Assembly: GCA_020850995.1 (NCBI GenBank) | Contig: JADZDP010000256.1 | Span: 1-64,000 of the forward strand | DNA from: Deltaproteobacteria bacterium | GTDB taxonomy: Bacteria > Myxococcota > UBA727 > VGSZ01 | Direction: 5' to 3' | Length of the DNA: 64,000 nt | In this document: positions 38,154 to 47,598 of the stretch, piece after piece | Layout: each line of letters starts with the position of its first letter | How positions within the stretch are numbered: position 1 is the stretch's first letter | The notes under the pieces: generated by a model | What the model saw: only the letters and a program-made list of their open reading frames with translations | What the model was told of the DNA's origin: nothing | The model's database searches: none | Translations under genes and position numbers: made by a program

Positions 38154-38240
38154 CGAACCCCAGCGGAAGGGCGATGCCGGACCTGGCCCAGCCGCACGCC
38201 GCAAGCCGACGCGCCGCTGCAGGCCCAGGTCCGGCATCGC
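38154..38240 (+). repeat. Palindromic repeat R1
   Basis: Arms GCGATGCCGGACCTGG (38171-38186) and CCAGGTCCGGCATCGC (38225-38240) are perfectly complementary around a 38-base loop. The first part (CGAACCCCAGCGGAAGGGCG) and the last part (GCCGCTGCAGGCCCAGGTCC) recur at 38502-38590 in the same orientation. Confidence 0.85.
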
Positions 38241-38279
38241 ACGTGAATCCAGAGACCTTTTCGTCACTGGTTCACAAAT

Positions 38280-38405
38280 TCATCGCGCCAGCTGCAGGCA
38301 CAGCCGCGCGATGGCCTCACGGTGCGTGTCGTCGACGAGGAAGTTCTGCCCAAAGGAGCGCTTGGGGCGGATCTCGGTGCCGGCGAGGAGGGATCGGGGG
38401 TGCAT
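38280..38405 (-). pseudogene. rsmA: 5' remnant of rsmA with ATG start
   Basis: A 41-codon frame begins ATG 38405 with MHPRSLLAGTEIRPKRSFGQ, continues in the same frame as the intact rsmA, and stops at TGA 38280-38282 right after the homology ends. It lacks all catalytic motifs. Positions 38284-38404 are the second copy of the 121-bp direct repeat. I read it as the original start of the gene, cut off when the FG-GAP and lipoprotein genes arrived. Confidence 0.9.
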
Positions 38406-38501
38406 GGGCTAGCGCCGGATCGAGGGGAGCGGAGCGGGCGACGCCCGCGCAGCGACCAGCAAGCCAGCCACGAACGGCGGCGTGCAATCAAAGCAAACGC
38501 A

Positions 38502-38590
38502 CGAACCCCAGCAGAAGGGCGATGCCGGATCCTGGCCCAACGGCACGCCACGAGCTACCGAGCCGCTGCAGGCCCAGGTCCGGGCCGGCA
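38502..38590 (+). repeat. Palindromic repeat R2
   Basis: Same orientation and plan as R1: CGAACCCCAGCAGAAGGGCG, then GATGCCGGATCCTGGCC, a loop, and GCCGCTGCAGGCCCAGGTCC. The stem is less perfect than in R1. It lies between rpoZ and the rsmA remnant, so it was probably part of the original rsmA upstream region. Confidence 0.8.
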
Positions 38591-38644
38591 CCCGTCGCGC
38601 CGGAGGCGCGGGCTGTTCGCGGCCGAGCCAAAGCGAGGCCGCGG

Positions 38645-38666
38645 CGCTCGCGCGAGAGCGCGAGCG
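38645..38666 (-). terminator. Hairpin after rpoZ, probable terminator
   Basis: CGCTCGCGC (38645-38653), GAGA and GCGCGAGCG (38658-38666) form a perfect 9-bp stem with a tetraloop, 6 bp after the rpoZ stop. No clear T run follows, so efficiency is uncertain. Confidence 0.6.
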
Positions 38667-38672
38667 CACAGC

Positions 38673-38936
38673 TCAGAGCGGCATGCCGTGCGCGGCCTCG
38701 TACTCGGCCTGCAGCTCCGAGAGCCGCTTGGCCAGCACGGCCTTCACCGGGCGATCGAACTTGACCATGCCGGCCGCGATCTCGCGCAGCGACACCACGG
38801 GCTCCTTGTTCTTCTGGTTGTCGACGAGGGCGCGGCTGCCCTTCATCAACTGGCGTGCGCGGCCAGTGGCCAGGAGCACGAGCGCGAAGCGATTGTCGAG
38901 CTCGACGAGGCAGTCTTCGACGGTGACGCGGGCCAT
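38673..38936 (-). CDS. rpoZ: RNA polymerase omega subunit
   Basis: 87 residues. MARVTVEDCLVELDNRFALVLLATGRARQLMKG is the omega signature region (quoted in part: VEDCLVELDNRFALV), followed by KEPVVSLREIAAG. It helps assemble and stabilise RNA polymerase by clamping beta-prime. ATG 38936 was chosen by this N-terminus. It is followed by a hairpin and, before the insertion, would have preceded rsmA. It is divergent from the membrane gene at 39055. Confidence 0.95.
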   Translation of the reverse strand: MARVTVEDCLVELDNRFALVLLATGRARQLMKGSRALVDNQKNKEPVVSLREIAAGMVKFDRPVKAVLAKRLSELQAEYEAAHGMPL

Positions 38937-39054
38937 GGGATCCCTCGGGGAAGGACGGTGACGCCGCGAGGTAGCCCGCCCTATCGCCGGGGGCAAGCCC
39001 GGGGACGGATCTGGCCGCGTTCAGCCGGCGGGCGTTTCGCAGTATCGAGCGCTC

Positions 39055-39852
39055 GTGGCCGCCATCGAGCCTGCATGCTTCGCCATCGCGGCGCTGTGGC
39101 TCGCGCTGCGGCTGGTGGCCGAGCGCGACCGCCGTGGCCTCGTCCTGCGCTTGCTCGTCGTGGCCGCAGCGTCGTGGATGGGCGAGGAGAGCTGCATCCG
39201 CCTGTACGGCTTCTACGGCTACGCGAAGCTGTGGCAGCTCCGCCTGCTCGACGTGCCGCTGGCAGTGGTGTGCATCTGGCCCATCGTGGTGCAATCGGCC
39301 CTCGATCTGACGCGCGCCGTGCGCACGCCGCGGCGCGCGCTGGTGGCCGCCGCCCTGGTCACCGTCGACGCGAGCCTCATCGAGCCCATCTCCACGCGCA
39401 TCGGCCTGTGGACCTGGTTTCACGCCGGGCCCTTCTCGGTGCCCGTGGTCGGCGTGCTCGGCTGGGGCTGCTTTGCGCTTGGGGTGGCGCTGGTCATCGA
39501 GCGCCGGCCGCTGTGGGCGCTGGTGGTCGCGCCCGCGGTGACGCACCTGTGCCTCCTTGCCGCATGGTGGGGCGCCTTGCGCTGGCTGCCGCCCGGCGAG
39601 GGCGAGCTGCCGTGGATCGCGCTCGCCGCGCTCGGCTCGTGTGCCGCCGCCGTGCTGCTCTGGCGACGCCCGCCCCCCGTGCTGGTGCGCGACGTGTGGC
39701 TGCGGGCGCCGGCGGCGGGCTTCTTCTTCGCCTTGCTGGCGCTGTTCGCGCGCGACGACCTTCTGCTGGTCGCCTGGGCGCTGGCCTTCGCGCCCCCCTG
39801 GCTCGTGCTGCTGGCGCGCCGGCGCGCCGAAACCTCGAGGGGTGCGTCGTGA
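39055..39852 (+). CDS. CruF/DUF422-like integral membrane protein
   Basis: 265 residues from GTG 39055, with about seven or eight membrane helices. WMGEESCIRLYGFYGYAKL and GLWTWFHAGPFSVPVVGVLGW resemble the conserved ESxG..YGF-YG and W-W--G-Y-GVP--NF-GW parts of carotenoid hydratase CruF and its DUF422 relatives. No other carotenoid gene is near, so the substrate is unclear. It is divergent from rpoZ with about 118 bp between. Confidence 0.65.
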   Translation: MAAIEPACFAIAALWLALRLVAERDRRGLVLRLLVVAAASWMGEESCIRLYGFYGYAKLWQLRLLDVPLAVVCIWPIVVQSALDLTRAVRTPRRALVAAALVTVDASLIEPISTRIGLWTWFHAGPFSVPVVGVLGWGCFALGVALVIERRPLWALVVAPAVTHLCLLAAWWGALRWLPPGEGELPWIALAALGSCAAAVLLWRRPPPVLVRDVWLRAPAAGFFFALLALFARDDLLLVAWALAFAPPWLVLLARRRAETSRGAS

Positions 39853-39891
39853 TCCACCGGCACAGCGACCCGGCGTTGCAGCAGCGCGCCC

Positions 39892-41042
39892 TCACCGCGA
39901 CGAGGTCGGCGGCTCCTGCGGATCTGGCGACGACGACGCGGTGACCTCGTCGTTCCTGAGGATCGGCAGCGCCAGCTCGAACAATGCGCCGCCGCCCTCG
40001 CGGTCGCGCACGGCCATGCTGCCGCCGTGGCGCTCGGCCACAAGACGACAAAAATACAGGCCGAGGCCGCGGTTGCCGTGCTTCTGCCCGTCGTTCACCT
40101 GCCCGAATTTGTCGAACAGCCGCGCCTGCACCTCGGGCGCAATGCGCGGGCCGTCGTTGCCCACGCTGACGACGACGCTATCGCCCTCGGCGCGGGCGCT
40201 CACCTCGACCACGCCGAGCGGGCCCACGTAGCGCGACGCGTTGCCGAGCAGGTTCTGCAACACGCGCACTACCAGCGAGGCGTCGTAGGACACGCGTGGC
40301 AGCCCGTCGGGCACGTCGAGCTGCAAGCGGGCGCCGCGCGCCTCCACCACCGGGCGATGCCCGTGCGCGGTGCTTTTGACCACGGCGCCGAGGTCGCCGG
40401 GTGTGGGCGTGAAGGGCAGGCGGCCGTCTTCGGCCATGCCCACGTCGAGCATGTCGAGCAGCATGTGCTGGATCTGCTCGCAGGCCGTCAGCGCGTCACG
40501 TGCGGCGGCGCGCAGCTCGCGCGGGTCATCCTCGAGCTCGCGCTCGATGTGTTGCAGGTTCAAACGCACGACGCCGAGCGGGTTCTTCAGGTCGTGCACC
40601 AACAGGCCCGTGAGCCGGCGACGCGCCACCTCGAGGGCGGCGCGCCGTTCGTCGGCCTCGCGGCGGAACTGCTGCGCGCGCAAGAGCACGCGCACGCGCG
40701 CCAACAGCTCCTCGGCGTACACCGGCTTGGCGATGAAGTCGTCGGCGCCAGCCTCTTTGCCGCGCACCCGCGCGTTGCGATCGTTGAGCGCGGTGACCAG
40801 CACCACGGGGAGGAAAGGCTGGTGCAGATCTTCGCGGATGGCGCGACACGCCTCCACACCACCGAGCACGGGCATCATCAGATCGAGCAGCACCAGGTCG
40901 ACGTCGCCGTGCTGCACGCGCTCGATGCAGGCGCGACCGTTCTCCGCGCTGCAGGTGGTGAAGCCCTCGCGCTTGAGGATGCTCTCGAGCAAGCGGCGGT
41001 TGGGTGCCTCGTCATCGACGATGAGGATGGTCGGGGGCGCGC

Positions 41043-41046
<4 letters not shown>
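39892..41046 (-). CDS. Response regulator-histidine kinase hybrid
   Basis: 384 residues, no membrane span. The receiver domain is at about 5-125: ILIVDDE, phospho-acceptor Asp in LVLLDLMMP, and Lys in IAKPVY. A short coiled coil leads to a kinase module: H-box LVHDLKNPLGVV, N-box QNLLGNASRYV, VGNDGPRI and GNRGLGLYFC. It is therefore a soluble kinase controlled by its own receiver. It overlaps the stop of the upstream sensor kinase by 4 bp, so the two probably form one phosphorelay. Confidence 0.92.
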
Positions 41047-42350
<1,304 letters not shown>

Positions 42351-42598
42351 GGCGCTCTCGGCCCCGGCCGCGCGGCGCCGGCGCACGCAACGCGGCCCTC
42401 GGCCCGAGCACCGAGCCGTTCACCGCCGCTGGCGTTGACCTGCGCACCAAGCATGGAGCCCTCTGGCCGATCGGATCCATCGGCGATCACCGATGAATCT
42501 TGACCCCGACGGGCGCCGCCGCCAACTCCGCGGTGCGATGCGGACGTTACGGCACAGCGCCACGCGCGACGCGACGCGCAGGTGGGTGGGGCGGACGC

Positions 42599-43696
42599 CT
42601 ACAGGTCGAGCGCCTCATCGTGGAACTGCTGACCCCAGGTGCGGATCAGGAACTCTCGCAGCGGCGCCGCGGCGCTGCTGGTGCGCAGCGTCTGATAGAG
42701 CTCGTCCGAGGTGGAGAACTGGAAGTCGTCGATGTCGGCGAAGCGCCGATGCAGGTCGAGGGAGCGGCGCGTGAAGTAGGCGAGCATGGCCGTGAACTGC
42801 GCGTCGCTCGCGAAGTAGCTGGGATCGAGCTCCTCGACGGCCAGGCCCACGGCGAGCCCGTAGGCGACGAATTCGATGACGCCCGACTGATCGCGCCAGC
42901 CCTCGTTCCACAGACCTTCGTCGTAGAGCGAGATGGCCGCCTCGCCGCCGTTGACGTAGGCGTTCCATTCGTCCCACAGGTAGAGCGGCGTGTCGTCCCA
43001 GGCGCTCTGGCCACTCACGTAGGTGCTGAAGCGGAACTCGCGCAGCGCGCTCGGCACGTAGGGCACCACCTCGTGCTTCCAGATGCCAGGCTCCACCACG
43101 AAGCACGCGCGATCGTGCAGCAGGTAGAACGCGTTCGATGGTTCGCTGTTCGGGTTCTCGTAATTGCGCAGGTAGGCGTGGATGCCGTGGCTCACCTCGT
43201 GGGCGCAGGTGACCAGGTCGGGATCGCAGTAGTAGTCGACCTGGTCGTTGGGCAGGTGGCGCACGATGTCGCGCAGGGCCGAGCCCGACATGTTGCGCGA
43301 GTTGAGCGCCTGGTGGTCGAGGCACTCGAGGTCGGGCGGCAGCTCGCCGGGGTCGCCCGGGTCGCTCGGGTCGTCGGGCGGGTCGCTCGGGTCGTCCGGC
43401 GGGTCGCTCGGGTCGTCGGGCGGGTCGCTCGGGTCGTCGGGCGGGTCGCTCGGGTCATCGGGTGGGTCGCTCGGGTCGTCGGGCGGGTCGCTCGGGTCAT
43501 CGGGTGGGTCGCTCGGGTCGTCGGGCGGGTCGCTCGGGTCGTCGGGGTCGGGATCGTGGGTGTGCGGTGGGTCCTCGCCCGGCGGCGCGAGCTCATCGCC
43601 GAACAGGGGCTCGATCTCGTGGCTACAAGCGGCGAGGCCGCTGGTGCCCACCAGGGCGGCAGCAATGGTGACGACGACGAGCAACGGCGCGCGCAT
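42599..43696 (-). CDS. HExxH metallopeptidase-like lipoprotein with (SDPPDDP)n linker
   Basis: 365 residues. MRAPLLVVVTIAAALVG..LAAC is a lipoprotein signal. About 65 residues of SDPPDDP repeats follow, then a domain with VTCAHEVSHGIHAYLRNYE, a zinc-site HExxH with a possible third ligand later in DEWNAY or EGW. The order anchor, acidic linker, catalytic domain suggests a cell-surface protease. The gene is divergent from the glycoside hydrolase at 43939, and the shared upstream region carries repeated TCGGTCG boxes. Confidence 0.8.
   Translation of the reverse strand: MRAPLLVVVTIAAALVGTSGLAACSHEIEPLFGDELAPPGEDPPHTHDPDPDDPSDPPDDPSDPPDDPSDPPDDPSDPPDDPSDPPDDPSDPPDDPSDPPDDPSDPPDDPSDPGDPGELPPDLECLDHQALNSRNMSGSALRDIVRHLPNDQVDYYCDPDLVTCAHEVSHGIHAYLRNYENPNSEPSNAFYLLHDRACFVVEPGIWKHEVVPYVPSALREFRFSTYVSGQSAWDDTPLYLWDEWNAYVNGGEAAISLYDEGLWNEGWRDQSGVIEFVAYGLAVGLAVEELDPSYFASDAQFTAMLAYFTRRSLDLHRRFADIDDFQFSTSDELYQTLRTSSAAAPLREFLIRTWGQQFHDEALDL
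43358..43555 (-). repeat. 21-bp tandem repeats coding SDPPDDP
   Basis: About nine near-identical 21-bp units (GGGTCGTCGGGCGGGTCGCTC on the + strand, given here as one unit plus one base) code the acidic, Pro-rich linker of the lipoprotein. They are continuous with no spacers, so this is not a CRISPR array. Confidence 0.88.
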
Positions 43697-43744
43697 GGCT
43701 CACCTCGACGGACGTGACGCTACGCTCGGCCCATAACGACGCTA

Positions 43745-43793
43745 TCGGTCGCTCGGCTTCGCGCAAGGTCGCGCTCGTCGGTCGATGGACCGA
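43745..43793. promoter_or_regulatory. Repeated TCGGTCG boxes in a divergent promoter region
   Basis: TCGGTCG occurs at 43745 and 43778, and AAGGTCG at 43765. The last forms a perfect inverted repeat TCGGTC-GATG-GACCGA (43778-43793). The same 7-mer is repeated at 59039-59074 in another divergent region. It may be an operator; the regulator is unknown. Confidence 0.4.
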
Positions 43794-43938
43794 GCGCGGC
43801 GCGCCTGCAGCGGAGATCGGTTGCCGTGATGGTCGCCGCGCATGGCCTTGCCACGATCCCTGCGCCCGGCTCGATCAACGCACGGGATCTCCGCGGTGTG
43901 CCATTGCCGCTTCACGCCGCGCTTGGCATTGCGGGGGC

Positions 43939-46080
43939 ATGCTCCGCTTCATGCTCACCACCCTCGTCGTGGCCGCGCTCGGCGCCAGCGCCGGCCACGC
44001 CGCGTTCGGCGACAACGCCATCGGCGTCAACGTCCACCTCCCGCACGACTCGCTCCACCTCGTCGACAAGGCGGCCGAGGCCGGCCTGCAGTGGATCCGC
44101 GTCGACGGCAACTGGGACCTGTTCGAGCCCACCGACGTGCTCGACGTGCCGGCGGGCGCGCGCACGCCCTCGGTGGACTTCAGCGAGAGCGAGTACTCGT
44201 TCGCGCTCATGGACCTGGTGGTGTGCCGCGCGCACGCCCACGACCTGAACGTGTACATGAGCCTCGGCTACTCGCCCTGCTGGGCCTCCACGGATCCAGG
44301 GGCGCCGAGCTGCGGGCCTACGCCCCCCGTCGCCGACAAGTTCGACGCCATGGTGTTCGCCGTGGTGCGCCACTACGCCGACGGCGTCGACTGTGGCGCC
44401 GACGGCACCGCGCACGTCACGCACTTCGGCATGTGGAACGAGGCCAACCTCGACGGGTTTTGGACCGGCACCACGGTCGCGTATCGCGACGACATCCTGG
44501 TCCCCGGTGCCGCCGCCGTGCGCGCCGCCTGTCCCGATTGCACCGTGCTCGGCCCCGACTTCGCGCACGTGGGCGAGGCCGACAACGAGCTCGAGACCGT
44601 GCTGTGCAACGCGCCGGCGCTCGCGGCCATCGACATCATCGCGCATCACAACTACCACGGCTTCGACGGCTCCATCTGGGACGGCGACAGCTACGACAAC
44701 GCGCTCGACGACCAGCGCTTCTCGTTCACGCGCCGCAGCCTCTACGACATCCTCGAGCTGTGCGGCGCCACCAGCCGCGAAGTGTGGATCACGGAGACGG
44801 GGACGCGCGCGGACACCGATCAAGCGGGAGATCCCTCGCTGGCAGCGCAGGCCGAGTACGTCACCAAGGTGCTCGAGGCGCAGCTCGCGCGACCCTGGCT
44901 CACCAACACCTTCATCTACGAGGTGGTCGACGACACCACCAGCGACATCAGCGGCTACGGGCTGTGGCGCTGCCCGCAGTCGCCGGCGGGCTTTGGCGAG
45001 CCCTGCTTCGAGAAGCCCGCCGTGCAGGCCATCCGCGACTTCCTCGACGAGCACCCGCAGTTCGGCCCGCCCGTGCCGCTGCCGGCCTGCCAAAACGGCC
45101 TCGACGACGACGGTGACGCGGTGGCCGACTTCCCGGCGGACCCGGGCTGCGCCGATGCCGCCGACGACGACGAGAGCAACGCTCCGCCCATCCCCACGCT
45201 GCGGGCGCCGCCCGGCCCCGCCGTGACCGTCGACGCCGACGGTGGCGAGTACCAGGGCGCCTTCGCCGCCGTGCTGCCCTCGGCGACCTTCGTGACGCCC
45301 GACGTGCCGAGCTCCGTGCCCGACGACGCGGACCTGTCGGCCGAGGTGCATGCGGTGCTGGTGCCCGCGGGCGACGCCGTCGCGTTCTTCATCGAGGTCA
45401 CCGACGACGTGCACGACAACACGCATCCCGCCGCGGACCTGTGGCAGGGCGACAGCGTGCAGCTCGCCTTCGATCCCGACGGCAGCGGTGGCGATGCCTA
45501 CGACGCCGACGACATCGAGCTCGGCGTCGCGCTCATCGGCGGCAGCACCGAGCTCACGGTGTTCCACGGCGCCGCCGCTGGCGTCGTCGCCGTGGCGGCG
45601 CGCAGCGGCAACCAGACGCGCTACGAGCTGACGGTGCCGAGCGCGCTGCTGTTCCCCGGCGCCGGCACGCTCAGCCCCGGCATGTCGGCGTCGATGTCGC
45701 TCCTGGTCAACGAGGCCGATGGGAGCGGTCGCGAGGGCTGGCTCGAGTGGGCCGGCGGCATCGGGCGCTTCACGCGCCCGAGCGACTTCGGGCGCCTCTT
45801 GCTCGTTGACGGTGAAGGCAACGAAGGCGAAGGCGAGGGCGAGGGCGAGGGAGAGGGAGAGGGAGAGGGAGAGGGCGAGGGAGAGGGAGAGGGCGAGCCT
45901 GGCGAAGGCGAGGGCGAGGGCGAGGGCGAAGGCGAGGCGCCGCCGCCGCGCTCGTCGTGCGGGTGCGCGAGCGCGCGTGCTGACGCGAGCGACGGCTGGG
46001 GCGCGGCGACCGCTGGCATGGTCGCAATGGCGGCGGGGCTGCTCGCGCGCTGCCGTCGAGGGCGCGCCCGCCTCGTGTAG
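43939..46080 (+). CDS. Secreted glycoside hydrolase with CBM9-like domain and MYXO-CTERM tail
   Basis: 713 residues; ATG 43939 opens a Sec signal (LTTLVVAALGASAGHA) after GCGGGGG. Residues about 20-370 form a TIM-barrel glycosidase of clan A, closest to GH39-like: GVNVHLP..VDKAAEAGLQWIRVD, acid/base Glu in MWNEANLDGFW, nucleophile Glu in VWITETGTRA. A DOMON/CBM9-like domain follows (VAFFIEVTDDVHDNTHPAADLW..DSVQLAFDPDG). A (GE) linker and a MYXO-CTERM tail (SSCGCASA, a hydrophobic helix, RCRRGRAR) end the protein; the tail is cut and the protein lipid-anchored at its Cys in known cases. The stop abuts the convergent gene with no spacing. Confidence 0.85.
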   Translation: MLRFMLTTLVVAALGASAGHAAFGDNAIGVNVHLPHDSLHLVDKAAEAGLQWIRVDGNWDLFEPTDVLDVPAGARTPSVDFSESEYSFALMDLVVCRAHAHDLNVYMSLGYSPCWASTDPGAPSCGPTPPVADKFDAMVFAVVRHYADGVDCGADGTAHVTHFGMWNEANLDGFWTGTTVAYRDDILVPGAAAVRAACPDCTVLGPDFAHVGEADNELETVLCNAPALAAIDIIAHHNYHGFDGSIWDGDSYDNALDDQRFSFTRRSLYDILELCGATSREVWITETGTRADTDQAGDPSLAAQAEYVTKVLEAQLARPWLTNTFIYEVVDDTTSDISGYGLWRCPQSPAGFGEPCFEKPAVQAIRDFLDEHPQFGPPVPLPACQNGLDDDGDAVADFPADPGCADAADDDESNAPPIPTLRAPPGPAVTVDADGGEYQGAFAAVLPSATFVTPDVPSSVPDDADLSAEVHAVLVPAGDAVAFFIEVTDDVHDNTHPAADLWQGDSVQLAFDPDGSGGDAYDADDIELGVALIGGSTELTVFHGAAAGVVAVAARSGNQTRYELTVPSALLFPGAGTLSPGMSASMSLLVNEADGSGREGWLEWAGGIGRFTRPSDFGRLLLVDGEGNEGEGEGEGEGEGEGEGEGEGEGEGEPGEGEGEGEGEGEAPPPRSSCGCASARADASDGWGAATAGMVAMAAGLLARCRRGRARLV
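45811..45936 (+). repeat. (GGCGAR)n hexamer tract coding Gly-Glu repeats
   Basis: About 20 Gly-Glu pairs with one Pro and one Asn interruption, just before the MYXO-CTERM tail of the glycoside hydrolase. Confidence 0.88.
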
Positions 46081-47598
46081 CTACAAGGGCCCGAAGCTCA
46101 CCGCGTTCTCGCTGGTGCTGTTGAAGCCGAAGCTGCCGAGCTGCAGCACCATGGGCTCGCTGCCCACGTCAGCGAGGATGGGTGAGTCGAGATCGGCGCG
46201 GAATTGGTCATTGCCGTCGAGGAGCGAGCAGCGCAGGTGGTCGCTCAGGATCGAGAGCTCGATGCGCTCGACCAGCGCGAGCCCATTCACCTGCTCACTC
46301 GCGTGCGTGGGACCATCCAGCGGCTCGCCGAAGCGACCGGACTCGAGGCCGCAGTAGAGCGTGTCGTCGCTGATCCACGCTCCGTAGATGGCGCCGCTGA
46401 CGCCGTCGATGGCGGCGATGCCGACGCCGATACCGCCCACCAGCGAGGAGCTGTCGGCCCTGGCATCGGTGAGATCGATGGGCACCGACCAGGTGCTCTC
46501 GAGGAGCCACGGCAACGTGGAGAAGTACATGCAGCTCACGTCGTCGACGCCGCCGATGTTGCGGAACGTGGCGCCGCGGCCGACGCCCTCGGTGATCTGA
46601 CAGGCGCCCGCACCGCCGCCCGAGGCGCGGTAGGCCTCCCACAAGGGCGCCGGGGCGCCGTCGCACATGGTGTCTGCGAGGTCGGCGATGGAGCAGGGCT
46701 GCGCTGCGGGCACGGCGAGGTTGATGCTCTCCACCACCAAGACGGGCGCGGGGTCGGCTCCCTCGGCGCGCACGAACAGGTGCGCGACGCCGAGCGCCGA
46801 CGGCAGGGTGAAGGTGCCAAGCTCGGTCACCACGCCGCCGTCAGACCGGCCGCTCACCACCACGCTGTCGCCCTCGCGCGCCAAGCGCCAGCGGCGCATG
46901 GTCACACCGTCGAAGGGCATGATCGTGCCGCCCTGCGTACCGGTGTCGCGGAAGCTCGCGAGCGCGCGGATGTTGGTGCCGCTCCCCTTCTGCACCATCA
47001 CCTCGTCGCCGCTACCGTCGATGCCGTCATAGGAGCGCAGCCCGAACATGAGGTTGGCATCCAGGGCCGTGGTGGCATCGAGCAGGCGCGCCTCGACCAC
47101 GGCGCCGTCGCCGAACACCACCGCTGCGCGCGACACCACCGCGATGTTGGTGCCGCTGAGCTGCAGGCCGCCGCCGGCAACATCCACCGTGCCGTCGCTC
47201 TCTTCGGGGTTGATGCGCCACACCTCGGTGTCGAGCGCGCTCTGGGTGCTGAAGTCCTCACGAATGATGCCGGGGCCGCCGCAGCTCGGCGCGACCATGG
47301 CGCAAGGATCCCCCTCGCCCTCGCCCTCACCTTCGCCTTCGCCCTCACCCTCGCCCTCACCCTCACCCTCGCCCTCACCCTCACCCTCGCCCTCACCCTC
47401 ACCCTCGCCCTCACCCTCGCCTTCGCCCTCGCCCTCGCCGATCGGCGTGGAGGCGCAGGAGCCCTCGGCGCAGCGCTGGCCCTGGGGACAATCGACGTCG
47501 ACGATGCAGGGCAGTGGCGCGCCCAGCAGGTGGCAATTGGCCAGCGCCGCCAGGAGCGCGACCACCACGACACAGCACAGCGCACGCGCGGCGCTCAC
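46081..47598 (-). CDS. Lipoprotein with Gly-Glu linker and lectin-like domain
   Basis: 505 residues from GTG 47598, which overlaps the pdxH stop by 4 bp (GTGA). ALCCVVVVALLAALANC is the lipoprotein signal. A short Cys-rich part (CIVDVDCPQGQRC) is followed by about 21 Gly-Glu pairs and then a strand-rich region: IIREDFSTQSALDTEVWRI, VVEARLLDATTALDANLMFGLRS, VTMRRWRLAREGDSVVVSGR. This resembles a concanavalin/LamG-type jelly roll, perhaps twice. Ligand unknown. The stop codon directly adjoins that of the convergent hydrolase (46080/46081). Confidence 0.78.
   Translation of the reverse strand: MSAARALCCVVVVALLAALANCHLLGAPLPCIVDVDCPQGQRCAEGSCASTPIGEGEGEGEGEGEGEGEGEGEGEGEGEGEGEGEGEGEGEGEGEGDPCAMVAPSCGGPGIIREDFSTQSALDTEVWRINPEESDGTVDVAGGGLQLSGTNIAVVSRAAVVFGDGAVVEARLLDATTALDANLMFGLRSYDGIDGSGDEVMVQKGSGTNIRALASFRDTGTQGGTIMPFDGVTMRRWRLAREGDSVVVSGRSDGGVVTELGTFTLPSALGVAHLFVRAEGADPAPVLVVESINLAVPAAQPCSIADLADTMCDGAPAPLWEAYRASGGGAGACQITEGVGRGATFRNIGGVDDVSCMYFSTLPWLLESTWSVPIDLTDARADSSSLVGGIGVGIAAIDGVSGAIYGAWISDDTLYCGLESGRFGEPLDGPTHASEQVNGLALVERIELSILSDHLRCSLLDGNDQFRADLDSPILADVGSEPMVLQLGSFGFNSTSENAVSFGPL
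47311..47439 (-). repeat. (GGYGAG)n hexamer tract coding Gly-Glu repeats
   Basis: 129 bp coding 43 residues of alternating Gly and Glu, next to the N-terminal anchor of the lipoprotein. Copy-number change would be in frame. Confidence 0.9.

Noticed and set aside
38280..38405. Small 41-residue gene as a functional peptide
   Set aside because: Identical in sequence and frame to the rsmA N-terminus, truncated before any motif; best read as a remnant.
43358..43555. Regular 21-bp repeats, CRISPR-like at first sight
   Set aside because: Units are contiguous without unique spacers and encode SDPPDDP in frame with a lipoprotein.
47311..47439. Hexamer repeats as a possible CRISPR or origin iteron
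   Set aside because: They code Gly-Glu in frame in a lipoprotein gene.
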